Below the pieces are notes generated by a model that was not told the origin of the DNA, did not search any database, and saw nothing but the letters and a program-made list of their open reading frames with translations. Positions 42,289-49,969 of a DNA stretch of 64,000 nucleotides are shown here, piece after piece. Positions within the stretch are counted from its first letter, which is position 1; each line of letters begins with the position of its first letter. Source of the DNA: Malikia spinosa (GTDB lineage: Bacteria > Pseudomonadota > Gammaproteobacteria > Burkholderiales > Burkholderiaceae_C); the NCBI RefSeq assembly GCF_002980625.1, contig NZ_PVLR01000016.1:1-64000 (forward strand), given 5' to 3'. Both the position numbers and the translations under genes were made by a program.

Positions 42289-42741
42289 TCACACCAGGAA
42301 AGGCAGGAAGCGCCGGGTGCGGGTCATGTAGGCGCGGTAAGCGGGATGGCGCTGGCACATCATGCGTTCTTCCAGCACGGCCTTGAGCCACAGCACTGCC
42401 AGCAGCGCCAGTGACAGGCCGCCAGCCAGCAGCGTCGCCGTGAAGCCGGCACAGCCGATGCTGAACAGCAGCACTGCGGTGTACATCGGATGGCGAATCC
42501 AGCGATAAGGCCCGGTTTGCACCAGCTGCCCCTCTGCCTTGGGCTCGGGGCGGATGTTGAAGTTGCCGGGCCGGTTGGCGCTCAGGGCCCACAGACCCAA
42601 GGCCATGCAGGCCAGCCATAAGACCGCCACCAGCAGGCCGGGAACTGCGCTGCGCAGCTGCAGCGCCACCGATCCGGTCTGCAGCAGCAGGATGCCGAAC
42701 TGCAACGTGATCAAGGTAATTTGGGTGGTTTTGCTGGCCAT
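42289..42741 (-). CDS. Isoprenylcysteine/phospholipid methyltransferase-like membrane protein
   Basis: A 150-residue inner-membrane protein with about four spans. The C-terminal pattern LVQTGPYRWIRHPMYTAVLL, then LKAVLEERMMCQRHPAYRAY, is the signature of the ICMT/PEMT-like family (also NnrU-like and DUF1295 relatives). Bacterial members methylate lipids or are uncharacterised. An upstream ATG at 42786 would add 15 polar residues. Confidence 0.82.
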   Translation of the reverse strand: MASKTTQITLITLQFGILLLQTGSVALQLRSAVPGLLVAVLWLACMALGLWALSANRPGNFNIRPEPKAEGQLVQTGPYRWIRHPMYTAVLLFSIGCAGFTATLLAGGLSLALLAVLWLKAVLEERMMCQRHPAYRAYMTRTRRFLPFLV

Positions 42742-42892
42742 GTCAGTGCGTTGAATCGCCTCATTATTGCCGGTTGTGGCATCCATTGAGATGCCGATCA
42801 GCGCGAATTCACGAGCCCACCCCGTGCGGGCTGGGCATTTCTGGCTGTGCGCGGCGCTTGACCTACGTTTGCTTACAAGCGTTACAGGTCCT

Positions 42893-43019
42893 TGACCCCT
42901 GCCGCGTTCGGCCTGAACCATACTTGGCACGTGGGCTTCACTCACCCACGGCCTAGCACTCCTAGGATTTTCATCTGCTTCGAGACTTTCACACCCGGCC
43001 ACTTGGCCGGGTTTTTTTT
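42893..43019 (+). ncRNA. Candidate small RNA with strong terminator
   Basis: A plus-strand terminator (42994-43019) has no coding gene ahead of it. A promoter-like pair lies upstream: TTGACC at 42858-42863 and GTTACA at 42881-42886, 17 bases apart. The ~127-base transcript would contain another hairpin (CGTGGG 42930-42935 with CCCACG 42945-42950). The frames in between are short and unconvincing. The start position is estimated from the -10 box. Confidence 0.35.
42994..43019 (+). terminator. Strong intrinsic terminator
   Basis: An 8-bp stem CCCGGCCA/TGGCCGGG with a 2-base gap as loop is followed by eight Ts, all on the plus strand. It ends just before the minus-strand DUF4239 gene. Confidence 0.85.
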
Positions 43020-43021
43020 GC

Positions 43022-43783
43022 TCAGGGGCCCAGCGCGGCGATGATCGGTGCCGGCGAAACGAAGGACGGCTGCAGGAACGGGTTGCCCTGCACCAGCACG
43101 ATCGCTGCCGTCGGTGCAGCCGACAGCGCAAACAAGGCGATCGAGAGATAGGCCGCGCGTGGGTTCTCGATATGGACCATCGCGATCGAAAGCAGGGTCA
43201 GCAGGCCCAGGAAGGCCATTCCGAGCCATTTGAGCGGATTGACATGCATCTGGCTCAGCGCGATGCGCAGATCACGGTCGTGACGGATGTCGCTGACCTT
43301 GCTCAGCATCAACGCATGGACCGTGTGGCCCAGCTGATCCTCGATGCGCCGGTCGATCACGGCCAGCAGCAAGGCGTTGGCCTGCTGGTCGGCCTGCGGA
43401 CTCGAGCGGCGCTGCGCCAGGCTGTCCCATTCTTCGCTGCTGGCCTGGGCATAGCGGCCCAGGGTGGCGCGGATGGTCGAGCGCAAGGGCTCGTCGAGCT
43501 TGCCGCTGAGCACCAGCAGGCTGCGCAGGGCATCGGCCTCCCGGTAGACCGCACCGGTGGCCTTGTCATGGGCCGACCAGGTGTCGTTGGCGATGAAGGC
43601 CAGCGTCAGGCCAAACAGCACGCCCAGGATGTTGATGAAGGGCGGCGCCACGCCGCGCAGCTCGCGCAGCTTGGACTTCCAGGGCGAATGGCGTATCAGC
43701 CAGATGATGGTCGCCACGGCCATGGCGGTGCCGACCAGGGCAATCAGCGCATAGCCGTAATGATCGTAGGTATTGACGTTCAA
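43022..43783 (-). CDS. DUF4239 (bestrophin-like) membrane protein
   Basis: A 253-residue inner-membrane protein with two N-terminal spans (LIALVGTAMAVATIIWLIRH and NILGVLFGLTLAFIANDTWS) and two C-terminal ones (LGMAFLGLLTLLSIAMVHIE and YLSIALFALSAAPTAAIVLV). The soluble middle is helical. This is the DUF4239 pattern, remotely related to bestrophin-type channels; its function is not established. It follows the 43788 gene by four bases. Confidence 0.8.
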   Translation of the reverse strand: MNVNTYDHYGYALIALVGTAMAVATIIWLIRHSPWKSKLRELRGVAPPFINILGVLFGLTLAFIANDTWSAHDKATGAVYREADALRSLLVLSGKLDEPLRSTIRATLGRYAQASSEEWDSLAQRRSSPQADQQANALLLAVIDRRIEDQLGHTVHALMLSKVSDIRHDRDLRIALSQMHVNPLKWLGMAFLGLLTLLSIAMVHIENPRAAYLSIALFALSAAPTAAIVLVQGNPFLQPSFVSPAPIIAALGP

Positions 43784-43787
43784 GCGC

Positions 43788-44183
43788 TCAGCCCCGCAGC
43801 AGCAGATAGACCAGCCCAGCGGCCAGCGCCGCGACGACGGCCATCAGCCAGCCGAGCCAGACCCGGTTCGACTCGATCTGCCCGATCAGCTGGGCGTTCT
43901 GGTCGGCCAGCGCCTCGATCAGCGCCGACGACTCGGCCATCTGCTCGTGCAGGGTTGACACAGTAGCCGCCAGCGCCTGCAGCTCGCTGCGTGTCGCCAG
44001 CTCGGGCGCGGCCGGCGCGGCGGCGACCTCGGGCGAGCTGGCTGGCTCGGGCGATGGCACTGGCACCGGGGATCTGGCCACCGTCTTCCAGAGTTTGCGC
44101 GCGCCTTCGACCACCTTGGGGGCGTTCGCGATGACGTCATCCCAGGGTACCAGCTTCAATACCGTCATCCAGCCTATGGCCAT
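43788..44183 (-). CDS. Hypothetical protein with C-terminal membrane anchor (131 aa)
   Basis: The protein begins MAIGWMTVLKLVPWDDVIAN, has a Pro/Ala-rich middle, a coiled coil (ALAATVSTLHEQMAESSALI) and a single C-terminal span (LGWLMAVVAALAAGLVYLLL). It is therefore tail-anchored, facing the cytoplasm. A longer start at 44216 is possible. It is cotranscribed with the DUF4239 gene. The 240 bases upstream, to the PcaC-like gene, hold no gene. Confidence 0.7.
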   Translation of the reverse strand: MAIGWMTVLKLVPWDDVIANAPKVVEGARKLWKTVARSPVPVPSPEPASSPEVAAAPAAPELATRSELQALAATVSTLHEQMAESSALIEALADQNAQLIGQIESNRVWLGWLMAVVAALAAGLVYLLLRG

Positions 44184-44458
44184 CTGCTGGCTCCGTTCAA
44201 TGAGAGTGAAGTGCAAGGTTCTGGCTTCATGGTCATCACTTTATCGAGGGATGGACGGGCTGCAAACGGCAGTGGCAGCAGCGGCCCGGCGGCACAGGAC
44301 CAATCAGGGTAATCCCCAGCAGGCGTGATCAAATCTGTGGACAAGTCATCCAGGCAACAGCCAAGCCCTTGTCGCCGCTGGACTTTATCGACCTGCCTAA
44401 AAAGCAGGCAAGCCAGAGACTGACAGGGGCAATTGCGCTGCGCCTGGGCGCACAGCCA

Positions 44459-44836
44459 TCAGGTTTCCGTCTGGGGCAACACCTCGGCCGCGCTGCGAAA
44501 TGCCTCGACCGCGGCCGGCACGCCGCAATAGATGGTGGCGTGCAGCAGCACTTCCTGGATCTCCTGCAGCGTGGCGCCGTTGTTGAGCGCGCCGCGCAGA
44601 TGGCCCTTGAGCTCGTTTTGCTTGCCCAGGGCGGTCAGCATCGCCACGGTCACCAGGCTGCGGGTCTTGAGGTCCAGGCCCGGGCGCTGCCAGACCTCGC
44701 CCCAGGCGTTGCGCGTGATGTGATGCTGCAGCGGTGCCGTGAAGTCCGTCACGCCGGCGTAGGCGCGTTCCACGAAATCCTCGCCCATGACCTGCTTGCG
44801 CATGGCCAGTCCCTTGTCGAATTGTTCGTCGCTCAT
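44459..44836 (-). CDS. pcaC: Carboxymuconolactone decarboxylase family protein (PcaC-like)
   Basis: A 125-residue protein of the CMD family, closest in pattern to 4-carboxymuconolactone decarboxylase: RKQVMGEDFVERAYAGVTDF, then GEVWQRPGLDLKTRSLVTVA and NELKGHLRGALNNGATLQEI, ending HATIYCGVPAAVEAFRSA. PcaC acts in the beta-ketoadipate pathway, but no other pca gene is in the window. The single cysteine in IYCGVP replaces the CxxC pair of redox-active relatives, consistent with the decarboxylase branch. Confidence 0.85.
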   Translation of the reverse strand: MSDEQFDKGLAMRKQVMGEDFVERAYAGVTDFTAPLQHHITRNAWGEVWQRPGLDLKTRSLVTVAMLTALGKQNELKGHLRGALNNGATLQEIQEVLLHATIYCGVPAAVEAFRSAAEVLPQTET

Positions 44837-44923
44837 CTCTGACCTCGCTAAAAGCCAGATCTTAAGCTGCAGTCGGCCTGATCCGGGCTGCCAGTGCGGC
44901 CGGTGATGCGCTAGCATCGCCGC

Positions 44924-45598
44924 ATGATTTCCCATTACGAAAGCGTGCGACACGCTGCGCTCTATACCGAAGCCTTCAACGTGCCGGCCCCCGACCAGCT
45001 GCCCGGACGCGACATATGGCCGCGCCGGCCCAGCCTCTTCATCCGGCAGACGCCGGCCACGGTCGAAGCCGATGTCGAGACCATCCCCGCCGGACGCGAG
45101 CTGGTGCCGGGCCAGTTCGGCCTGCCGCCGGCCTGGGCCAAGTCGGCCTCGGACGCCAAGCTGCGCTCGTCCAAGCTGCTCAACGCCAGGCCCGACAGCG
45201 TGGTCGGCTCCAAGCATTTCGACAAGGCCTGGAAGGAATCGCGCCGCTGCATCGTGCCGATGATGGCCTTCTTCGTCGATGACTGGCGCACCGGCCAGCC
45301 GGTGCCGACCCGGATTGCACGCGTGGACGGCCGGCCGATGGGCGTGGCAGGCCTGTGGGAGCGCTGGGGCAGTGAAGAAGGCGAATCCGTGACCGGCTTT
45401 TGCCTGCTGACGGTCGGCTCCTACGGCCACGGGCTGCTGCACCGCTACGACCCGCCCGGCGCCGAAAAGCGCATGCCGGTCATCCTCAACGAAGGCGCTT
45501 ACGACGCCTGGCTCAATGCGCCGCTGTCCAAGGCAGCCGAGTTCATGCGCAGCTACCCGGCCAACTGGATGACCGCCAATCCGGTCGAAAAAGGCTGA
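44924..45598 (+). CDS. SRAP (YedK/HMCES-like) protein lacking the catalytic cysteine
   Basis: A 224-residue member of the SOS-response-associated peptidase family: LNARPDSVVGSKHFDKAWKE, RRCIVPMMAFFVDDW, MGVAGLWERWG and EKRMPVILNEGAYDAWL are family segments. SRAP proteins shield abasic sites in single-stranded DNA by forming a covalent bond through Cys2 after Met removal. Here residue 2 is isoleucine (MISHYES instead of MCSHYE or MCGRY), and the usual active-site glutamate region reads FFVDDW. The protein is therefore probably unable to crosslink DNA, though it may still bind it. No other start restores the cysteine. Confidence 0.82.
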   Translation: MISHYESVRHAALYTEAFNVPAPDQLPGRDIWPRRPSLFIRQTPATVEADVETIPAGRELVPGQFGLPPAWAKSASDAKLRSSKLLNARPDSVVGSKHFDKAWKESRRCIVPMMAFFVDDWRTGQPVPTRIARVDGRPMGVAGLWERWGSEEGESVTGFCLLTVGSYGHGLLHRYDPPGAEKRMPVILNEGAYDAWLNAPLSKAAEFMRSYPANWMTANPVEKG

Positions 45599-45673
45599 CC
45601 ACCGCCAGCCGGAACTGAACGGTGTTGCGCTCGGTTTCGGGCTCGGAGCGCGAAATCGGTTGACAATTCAGCC

Positions 45674-46336
45674 ATGAGCCAACTGCTGAACATCGATTTC
45701 GTCTCCGATATTTCCTGCCCCTGGTGCGCCATCGGGCTGGCCTCGCTGCTGGAAGCGCTCGAGCGCCTGCCGGCGGCCGTGCCGGTCAGCCTGAACTTGC
45801 AACCGTTCGAACTCAACCCCGACCTGCCCGAAGGCGGCCAGGACCTGGCCGAGCATCTGGCGCAAAAGTACGGCTCGACGCCCGAGCAACAGGCCGCTGC
45901 ACGCGCCACCCTGTGCCAGCGTGGCGCGGCGGTCGGCGTCGAGTTTGCGCCCGAGGGACGCGGCCGGATCTACAACACGCTCAAGGCGCACCGGCTGCTG
46001 CACTGGGCCGCGCTCGAGCATCCCGAGCGCCAGCTCGCGCTCAAGCAGGCGCTGCTGCAGGCCTGCCACCGCGACCGGCTGCCGATGGACGCCGACGACG
46101 TGCTGCTGGGCGCCGTCGACAGCGCCGGACTCGAACGCGAGCAGGCGATCGAACTGCTGGCCGGCGACCAGTTTGCCGAGGCAGTGCGCGAGCGCGAGGC
46201 CTTCTACCGCCAGGCGGGCGTGAACTCGGTGCCGACCCTGATCATCAACCAGCGTTATGTGATCACGGGCTGCCACCCGGTCGAGGTACTCGAGCAGGCC
46301 CTGGGCCAGATCATCGCGACCGGCCAGAAAGCCTGA
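45674..46336 (+). CDS. DsbA-family oxidoreductase (FrnE-like)
   Basis: A 220-residue thioredoxin-fold protein with an inserted helical domain. The redox motif is CPWC in DFVSDISCPWCAIGLAS (about residues 15-18), and the cis-proline is in GVNSVPTLIINQRYVITG. No signal peptide is seen, so it acts in the cytoplasm, like FrnE or the 2-hydroxychromene-2-carboxylate isomerase group. It is followed after five bases by a DUF167 gene. Confidence 0.9.
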   Translation: MSQLLNIDFVSDISCPWCAIGLASLLEALERLPAAVPVSLNLQPFELNPDLPEGGQDLAEHLAQKYGSTPEQQAAARATLCQRGAAVGVEFAPEGRGRIYNTLKAHRLLHWAALEHPERQLALKQALLQACHRDRLPMDADDVLLGAVDSAGLEREQAIELLAGDQFAEAVREREAFYRQAGVNSVPTLIINQRYVITGCHPVEVLEQALGQIIATGQKA

Positions 46337-46341
46337 GCGCG

Positions 46342-46608
46342 ATGGCCAGGATCGTCGTCTATTGCCAGCCCGGCGCCAAGCAGACCCAGCTCGCGGGCCT
46401 GTTCGACGGCAAGCCCAAGATCCAGCTGAAAGCGCCGCCGGTCGACGGCGAGGCCAACAAGGCCTTGATCGCCTTCCTGTCCAAGCAATGCGGCGTGCCC
46501 AAGTCGGCCATCAGCATCGAGATGGGCGCCAGCGGTCGCACCAAGCGGGTCGAGGTCGACGGGCTCGACGATGCTGCGCTCAGGCTGGCGCTGGGGCTCG
46601 GCGACTGA
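46342..46608 (+). CDS. DUF167 family protein (YggU-like)
   Basis: An 88-residue protein with the YggU/DUF167 pattern: VYCQPGAKQTQLAGLFDGKP, then IQLKAPPVDGEANKALIAFL and MGASGRTKRVEVDG. This small alpha/beta fold is widespread and its function is not established. It is probably cotranscribed with the DsbA-like gene. Confidence 0.9.
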   Translation: MARIVVYCQPGAKQTQLAGLFDGKPKIQLKAPPVDGEANKALIAFLSKQCGVPKSAISIEMGASGRTKRVEVDGLDDAALRLALGLGD

Positions 46609-46685
46609 GGGTCCCTGCCTGGCCGCGCAGTAGGGTAGTCGGGAGTCGGGCAGCCAAAAAGCCTCGACGAGGCCGCCAGCCAGGA

Positions 46686-46940
46686 CTAGTTGAGCAGCAT
46701 ATGGGGCCGGCGCGGTTCGGCTTCACTGTCTTGCTCGGCGAGCTGCAGCGACTCGCACAGGTCGCGGCATTCACCGGCCAGGCGCGTGCACAGGCCGAGG
46801 AAATAGGCCTGCTGCTCGGCCTCCTGCTGGCGAAAATGGCCAATGCCCTCGCCACCCACCATGGTCAGCAAGGACTCGAGCTGGGCCAGCTTGCTGCCAA
46901 GCCGCTCGAAACGGTCATGCGGTCCCGATCGTTTGTCCAT
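46686..46940 (-). CDS. Small hypothetical protein (84 aa)
   Basis: A helical, charged cytoplasmic protein: FERLGSKLAQLESLLTMVGG, then FRQQEAEQQAYFLGLCTRLA and CRDLCESLQLAEQDSEAEP. Heptad-like spacing suggests a coiled coil. No family is recognised. Confidence 0.6.
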   Translation of the reverse strand: MDKRSGPHDRFERLGSKLAQLESLLTMVGGEGIGHFRQQEAEQQAYFLGLCTRLAGECRDLCESLQLAEQDSEAEPRRPHMLLN

Positions 46941-47029
46941 CCGGTGTCACTCCCAGACTGATTCCGCACCCCGTCGTGCGTTTCGGCGATTCTAGCGTTT
47001 ACCCGTCGTGACTCCGGCGAAGTCCCGCA

Positions 47030-47061
47030 CACAAAAAAAGAAACCCGGCACCAGGCCGGGT
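47030..47061 (-). terminator. Minus-strand intrinsic terminator
   Basis: ACCCGGC/GCCGGGT (47043-47049 with 47055-47061, 5-base loop) is preceded on the plus strand by an A-rich run, which is a T run on the minus strand. It would end a transcript from the small gene at 47071-47223. Confidence 0.7.
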
Positions 47062-47070
47062 CCAAAGACG

Positions 47071-47223
47071 TTACCTTCCCCCCTCACATCGCAATGTTGA
47101 TTCAAGGTAACGCCGGCAATCGAACCAGACTCCCACACCCAACTCGATTGAGTTCAGATTATCAGATTCGCGCAGGATGCATAGAGGGGAATGCTCCCTG
47201 GTGATGTCACAGAATCCGGCCAT
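47071..47223 (-). CDS. Possible small protein (50 aa)
   Basis: A 50-codon frame with AGGGA six bases before its ATG and a terminator ten bases after its stop. The product (MAGFCDITREHSPLCILRES, then VGVWFDCRRYLEST) has three cysteines and no membrane span. G+C is lower than in the neighbours. The remaining stretch to 47366 holds no other gene. Confidence 0.4.
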   Translation of the reverse strand: MAGFCDITREHSPLCILRESDNLNSIELGVGVWFDCRRYLESTLRCEGGR

Positions 47224-47365
47224 TTTGGTCCCTGGCTGAATTGCCTTTTTTTTGAGCAAGGCAAAAAATACCAGGCGGGGCAATCACTTGCTGACTTGTT
47301 GCCTGGCTTGTCCACAGCCTTGACCACGGTCGATGGGGATTACTGTGACATCGTCATGTCAACGC

Positions 47366-47971
47366 TCAGACCAGGCCTTCGGCCTTGAGCGCTGCCTGCA
47401 CGGCCGGACGGGCCGCCACACGCGCCTGGTAGGCCGCCAGCAAGGGCCAGGCACCGAGGTCGAGCTTGATGAACTTGGACCAGTTCAGGACCGTGAACAG
47501 GTAGGCGTCGGCGACCGAGAAGTCGCTGCCGAGCAGGTAGTAACGGCCTTCGAGCTGCTGCGCGATGTAGGCCAGGCGGCGCTCGAGGTTGGCGCGCGCG
47601 ATGTCCTTCCACTCCTGCGGTGCCTTCGGGTTGAAGAAGGGGCTGAAGGACTTGTGCACTTCGGTGCCGATGAAGGTCAGCCAGGCCTGCAGCTGGTAGC
47701 GCGCGACGCTGCCATTGGCCGGCGCGAGCTGCTTCTCGGGCGCGAGGTCGGCCAGGTACTGCACGATAGCCGGGCCTTCGGTCAGCAGTTCACCGCCGTC
47801 GAGCAGCAGTGCCGGCACATAGCCCTTGGGGTTGATGGCCAGATAGTCCTGGCCGGAAGCGGTGGTCTTCTTGGCCAGGTCGACCACTTCGGTCTCGTAG
47901 GGCAGTCCGAGCTCTTCGAGCACGATATGCGGGGACAGCGAGCAGGCGCCGGGCTTGAGGAACAGCTTCAT
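47366..47971 (-). CDS. gstA: Glutathione S-transferase GstA
   Basis: A 201-residue beta-class GST: MKLFLKPGACSLSPHIVLEE carries the catalytic cysteine (residue 10) and neighbouring serine; INPKGYVPALLLDGGELLTE has the cis-proline and the glutathione-binding acidic pair. LGSDFSVADAYLFTVLNW is the C-terminal signature. It conjugates glutathione to electrophiles in the cytoplasm. It lies two bases after xseB. Confidence 0.95.
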   Translation of the reverse strand: MKLFLKPGACSLSPHIVLEELGLPYETEVVDLAKKTTASGQDYLAINPKGYVPALLLDGGELLTEGPAIVQYLADLAPEKQLAPANGSVARYQLQAWLTFIGTEVHKSFSPFFNPKAPQEWKDIARANLERRLAYIAQQLEGRYYLLGSDFSVADAYLFTVLNWSKFIKLDLGAWPLLAAYQARVAARPAVQAALKAEGLV

Positions 47972-47973
47972 GG

Positions 47974-48198
47974 TTAGCTTTCGGTTGCGGGGTTGGAGGA
48001 AATTTCAGCGGCCTCGCCGAGGGCTTTCTCGAGCGCTTGCTCGACCGCTGCGATGCGCGACTGGCAGATCTGGTAGGCAGCGACCGATTCGGTCACGATG
48101 GCCAGCAGGTCATCGATATTGGGTTCGTCCTGCTCGCGCAGGGTCTGGGCATGGCGTTGCAGCACGCCGTAGGCATCCCTGAAGGTCTTGGCTTTCAT
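47974..48198 (-). CDS. xseB: Exonuclease VII small subunit
   Basis: A 74-residue, mostly helical protein: MKAKTFRDAYGVLQRHAQTL, then NIDDLLAIVTESVAAYQICQ and RIAAVEQALEKAL. Position after xseA, length and the two-helix pattern identify the small subunit, which binds the large subunit in several copies; the usual GLEEA-type segment is divergent. The start overlaps the xseA stop by four bases. Confidence 0.82.
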   Translation of the reverse strand: MKAKTFRDAYGVLQRHAQTLREQDEPNIDDLLAIVTESVAAYQICQSRIAAVEQALEKALGEAAEISSNPATES

Positions 48199-49925
48199 TG
48201 CGGGTTCTCTTTCGAATCGTCGATCGGGGAAGAGACGGCGGGCCCGCTGGCCTGGGCCAGCCGCTGGCCGTCGTGGAACTGGATCTGCAGCGGCTGGCCG
48301 GCCTTGAGTTCGGCGGCGCGCTGCAATACCTGGCCCGAGCTGGCATCGCGCACAATCGCGAAGCCGCGCGCCAGCGTCTTGCCGGGGCCCTGGCCGGCAA
48401 CCTCGCGCATCAGCGCGCGCGAGGACTCGCTGGCCTGGCGCAGCGCCTGGCGGCTGCCGCTGTGCACCTCCTGCAAGGCATGGGCACTGAAGTCGCTGGC
48501 GCGCTGAGTCAGCGCCGTGGCGCGCTCGCCGAGCTGCTGCAGCCGCAGCCGCGACTGCTCGCGGGCCTGGCGCAGCGCCAGCCTGCCCTGGGTCTGCACC
48601 TCGGACCAGGCCGCCGGCACGCGGTAGCGCGCCGCATCGAGCTGGCGCTGCGCCAGCACGCGGACCTGCGCCTCGGCCTGCTGCGCCTGGCTGCGGGCCT
48701 GCACGAGGCTGCGCTGGCCGAGCCGGGCGATGGCCTCGAAATGGGCCCGCGCCTCGGCCGCACGCCGCACGATCAGCTGCTCGATGCCGGCGATCACCTT
48801 GGACGGGGTGTCGAAGCGCTGCTGCGCGACCTCATCGAGCAGGGTGTTGTCGCGCTCGTGGCCGATGCCGGTCAGCAGCGGCAGCTCGAGCTCGCAGCAG
48901 GTGCGAGCGAGTTCATAGTCATTGAGCCAGGCCAGGTCGTTGACCGCGCCGCCACCACGGATGATCACGACCGCATCAGGCCTGCCACTCTGACCCAGCC
49001 GCTGCAAGGCATGCAACATCACCATGCGGATTTCCGCTGCCGCGCCCTCGCCCTGGAAGCGGCTGTAGGCGTAATCGAAGCGGCAGACGCCGTGGCGCTG
49101 CAGGCGGGCCGCCTCGGCCTGGAAGTCGCCCAGGCCGGCAGCGGCTTCGGGCGCGATCACCAACACCTGCTGGTAGTCCCAGGGCAGCGCGAGCTGCTTT
49201 TGCCGCGCATAGAGCCCCTCGCGCTGCAGCCGCTCGCGGATCTCGCGCTTCCTGGCCTCGAGGTCGCCCAGGGTGTAGCCGGAATCGATCGCGTCGAGCT
49301 CGAGGCTGAAGCCGTATTGCGGCTTGAACACCGGGCGCGCCCGCACCAGCAACTTGATGCCCGGGCCCAGGGTGGCGCCGGTGGCGCGCTCGAACTCGGG
49401 CAGGATGCGGCTGGCGTTGGACGCCCAGATCATGCCGTTGGCCTTGGCCAGCACCTGGCCCGCGGCATCGCGCTCGGACAGTTCGAGGTAGACATGGCCG
49501 TTGCGCAGGCGCGCATCGAGCACCTCGACCAGGGTCCAGAGGCCGGAAGGGAAGGATTGGGCGACCAGCTGGGAGACGCCAGCGAGCAGCTGCGACAGGC
49601 TGATGCCGGGCTGGCGCTGCGAAGTGAGGCTGGAGCTGGAATAGGCGGCAGCGGGCTCGGAGACGGCTGCCAGCCGGCTGCCCGGGACTGCCGGCTCATC
49701 GGCGGCGACCGGGAGCCGCGCGGGGAAGGCGACAGCGGCGGCTGTGCTGTCAGGCGGCAGCGGCAGACTGGCGTCAACCAGGTCTGCCGGCAGCCAGGCG
49801 GCAAAGGGCGCGAGTTCGCGGCCTGCAGGCACATACCACTGCCGCTGGGCCGGGTCCCAGCGCGCGCCCAGCGCCTTGGCGCTGTCCTTGTCGCGAAAGG
49901 GAACTTGGAGGTAGGTGGCGGACAT
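48195..49925 (-). CDS. xseA: Exonuclease VII large subunit with N-terminal DUF5710
   Basis: A 576-residue nuclease subunit that degrades single-stranded DNA. The first ~45 residues form a DUF5710 domain (YLQVPFRDKDSAKALGARWD, then RQWYVPAG), followed by a Pro/Ala linker. The OB-fold (LWTLVEVLDARLRNGHVYLE) starts near 125. The catalytic domain contains DAVVIIRGGGAVNDLAWLND and TGIGHERDNTLLDEVAQQRF, and a long coiled coil makes up the C-terminal part. Usual XseA proteins are about 450 residues and lack the N-terminal domain. An ATG at 49943 would add six residues. Confidence 0.93.
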   Translation of the reverse strand: MSATYLQVPFRDKDSAKALGARWDPAQRQWYVPAGRELAPFAAWLPADLVDASLPLPPDSTAAAVAFPARLPVAADEPAVPGSRLAAVSEPAAAYSSSSLTSQRQPGISLSQLLAGVSQLVAQSFPSGLWTLVEVLDARLRNGHVYLELSERDAAGQVLAKANGMIWASNASRILPEFERATGATLGPGIKLLVRARPVFKPQYGFSLELDAIDSGYTLGDLEARKREIRERLQREGLYARQKQLALPWDYQQVLVIAPEAAAGLGDFQAEAARLQRHGVCRFDYAYSRFQGEGAAAEIRMVMLHALQRLGQSGRPDAVVIIRGGGAVNDLAWLNDYELARTCCELELPLLTGIGHERDNTLLDEVAQQRFDTPSKVIAGIEQLIVRRAAEARAHFEAIARLGQRSLVQARSQAQQAEAQVRVLAQRQLDAARYRVPAAWSEVQTQGRLALRQAREQSRLRLQQLGERATALTQRASDFSAHALQEVHSGSRQALRQASESSRALMREVAGQGPGKTLARGFAIVRDASSGQVLQRAAELKAGQPLQIQFHDGQRLAQASGPAVSSPIDDSKENPQ

Positions 49926-49969
49926 GGGGGTATTTTGGCCCATGCCCCCGCCACCTACCGGCGCAGGGC

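Noticed and set aside
44217-44458. Gene in the gap before the PcaC-like gene
   Set aside because: The 240 bases contain only frames without ribosome sites or recognisable protein; a weak hairpin near 44392 lacks a T run.
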